Assembly (NCBI GenBank): GCA_029938745.1
Contig: JAOZUJ010000016.1
Location: 1 to 15,988 of the forward strand
Direction: 5' to 3'
Origin: Candidatus Moraniibacteriota bacterium
GTDB taxonomy: Bacteria > Patescibacteriota > Minisyncoccia > Moranbacterales > GCA-2747515
Length of the DNA stretch: 15,988 bases
Shown piece by piece: positions 15,374 to 15,988 of this stretch. The position numbers and the translations under genes are program-made. The notes beneath the pieces are model-generated. The model ran no database searches. It was not told the origin of the DNA and was given only the letters and a program-made list of their open reading frames with translations. The number at the start of each line of letters is the position of its first letter. Position 1 is the stretch's first letter.

Positions 15374-15988
15374 TTATCTTATTTTACGCTCTAAAACGAC
15401 CATTGGAATAAAAAGCATTGCGCATATTATTAACGTCATTTTAAGCAAAAATATTAAATATTCCGGTGCGTTATGTGCTGTTGTTGCAAAAAAACCAGAG
15501 ATTCCATTATATGCAGTTATTGGTCCGCCTGCTATATTCACTTGTGTTGTGTTTTTAGCTGTTATATCTGATGTTTCTGCTTGTTGAATGTTAAATGTAT
15601 CTTCAAACACTACTCTGTCAGCATCACTCATACTTTTGATAACCTCCACGGACACATCTATATCATCGTCATCTATGACAACAGGAATAGATGACGCATT
15701 TGTAGCATTACCTGTTGCAACCTCTTTGCCATCTACTGACCATGTAAATTGTAAGGAATTATCATTCACTGGTAAATTATTTAAAAAACTTGGATATAAT
15801 TTTGCCTCTAGTGTAATTTGTGTATCCGTTGGTGTTTCTAATATTGTATCAGAATATTTTGTCGTTGTTCCTGTTTCGCTAAAGCTCTTGTGTGTTCCTA
15901 ATTCTTTCCACTGTAAGCTTTCGCTACTCTCACCAGGAACAATCCCAACACCAAGATCAACAATCTCAAAATCACGTGACATTGTATA
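15374..15988 (-). CDS. C-terminal part of a membrane-anchored, Ser/Thr-rich extracellular protein, partial
   Basis: The frame is open to the window edge, so the first Met at 15982 may be internal and the protein longer; 202 residues follow it. The visible part is acidic and rich in Ser, Thr, Asp and Asn. A possible Ig-like or PKD-like stretch lies around residues 73-115 (FTWSVDGKEVATGN and following strands). A single membrane helix near the C-terminus (about 172-196) is followed by the basic tail ERKIR. This indicates an outside N-terminus and a short cytoplasmic tail. It ends 7 bases before the pilin-like gene, so the two are probably one operon for a surface or secretion structure. No specific family was recognised. 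Confidence 0.6.
   Translation of the reverse strand, partial: YTMSRDFEIVDLGVGIVPGESSESLQWKELGTHKSFSETGTTTKYSDTILETPTDTQITLEAKLYPSFLNNLPVNDNSLQFTWSVDGKEVATGNATNASSIPVVIDDDDIDVSVEVIKSMSDADRVVFEDTFNIQQAETSDITAKNTTQVNIAGGPITAYNGISGFFATTAHNAPEYLIFLLKMTLIICAMLFIPMVVLERKIR

Noticed and set aside
1..15988. Recoded TGA, CRISPR array, tRNA, rRNA or insertion sequence
   Set aside because: TGA acts as stop in jag and the second glycosyltransferase; no regularly spaced repeats, cloverleaf-like segments, rRNA stretches or transposase motifs were seen.

Overview
The window reads as the replication-origin region of a small, AT-rich bacterial genome, most likely a member of the Candidate Phyla Radiation (Patescibacteria). 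This is inferred from several signs: a two-helix type IV secretion pilin-like protein of the kind common in that group; a short DciA-like gene directly behind dnaN, with no recF or gyrB there; a compact rpmH-rnpA-yidC-jag string without yidD or mnmE and with a Jag protein lacking its N-terminal domain; and very tight gene packing. TGA ends at least two genes here (jag and the second glycosyltransferase), so the code is standard and lineages that reassign TGA to glycine are unlikely.

Layout. Positions 1-943 hold the end of one ATP-grasp protein and a complete second one, both on the + strand. A clear sigma-70-type promoter at 1013-1041 precedes a bifunctional class A penicillin-binding protein (1091-3790) with an unusual cysteine-containing C-terminal extension. 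A perfect 32-bp palindrome (3811-3842) separates it from the convergent dnaA-dnaN-dciA operon (minus strand, 6816 down to 3880). The 350-bp gap 6817-7166 is the probable oriC. It has three perfect DnaA boxes, two of them forming a 12-bp inverted repeat, and an AT-rich stretch between the first box and that pair. A strong extended -10 promoter at 7106-7134 then starts the rightward rpmH, rnpA, yidC and jag genes.

The jag stop overlaps the start of a Wzx-type flippase by ATGA. This begins a surface-polysaccharide block: flippase, two family 2 glycosyltransferases and two Wzy/WaaL-like membrane proteins, with overlapping or nearly touching ends (9002-14494). The proposed pathway is assembly of a lipid-linked glycan by the glycosyltransferases, flipping by Wzx, and polymerisation or ligation by the two Wzy-like proteins. 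Together with the PBP it would build the cell envelope, while YidC inserts membrane proteins.

Convergent to this block, with a 5-bp gap, is a minus-strand pair. One is the C-terminal part of a secreted, membrane-anchored protein with a possible Ig-like fold (cut by the window edge). The other combines a VirB2-like pilin segment with a cysteine-rich C-terminal domain carrying LAS/M15-type zinc metallopeptidase motifs. This apparent pilin-peptidase fusion is the most interesting item in the window. All family calls rest on reading sequence motifs; no search was run.
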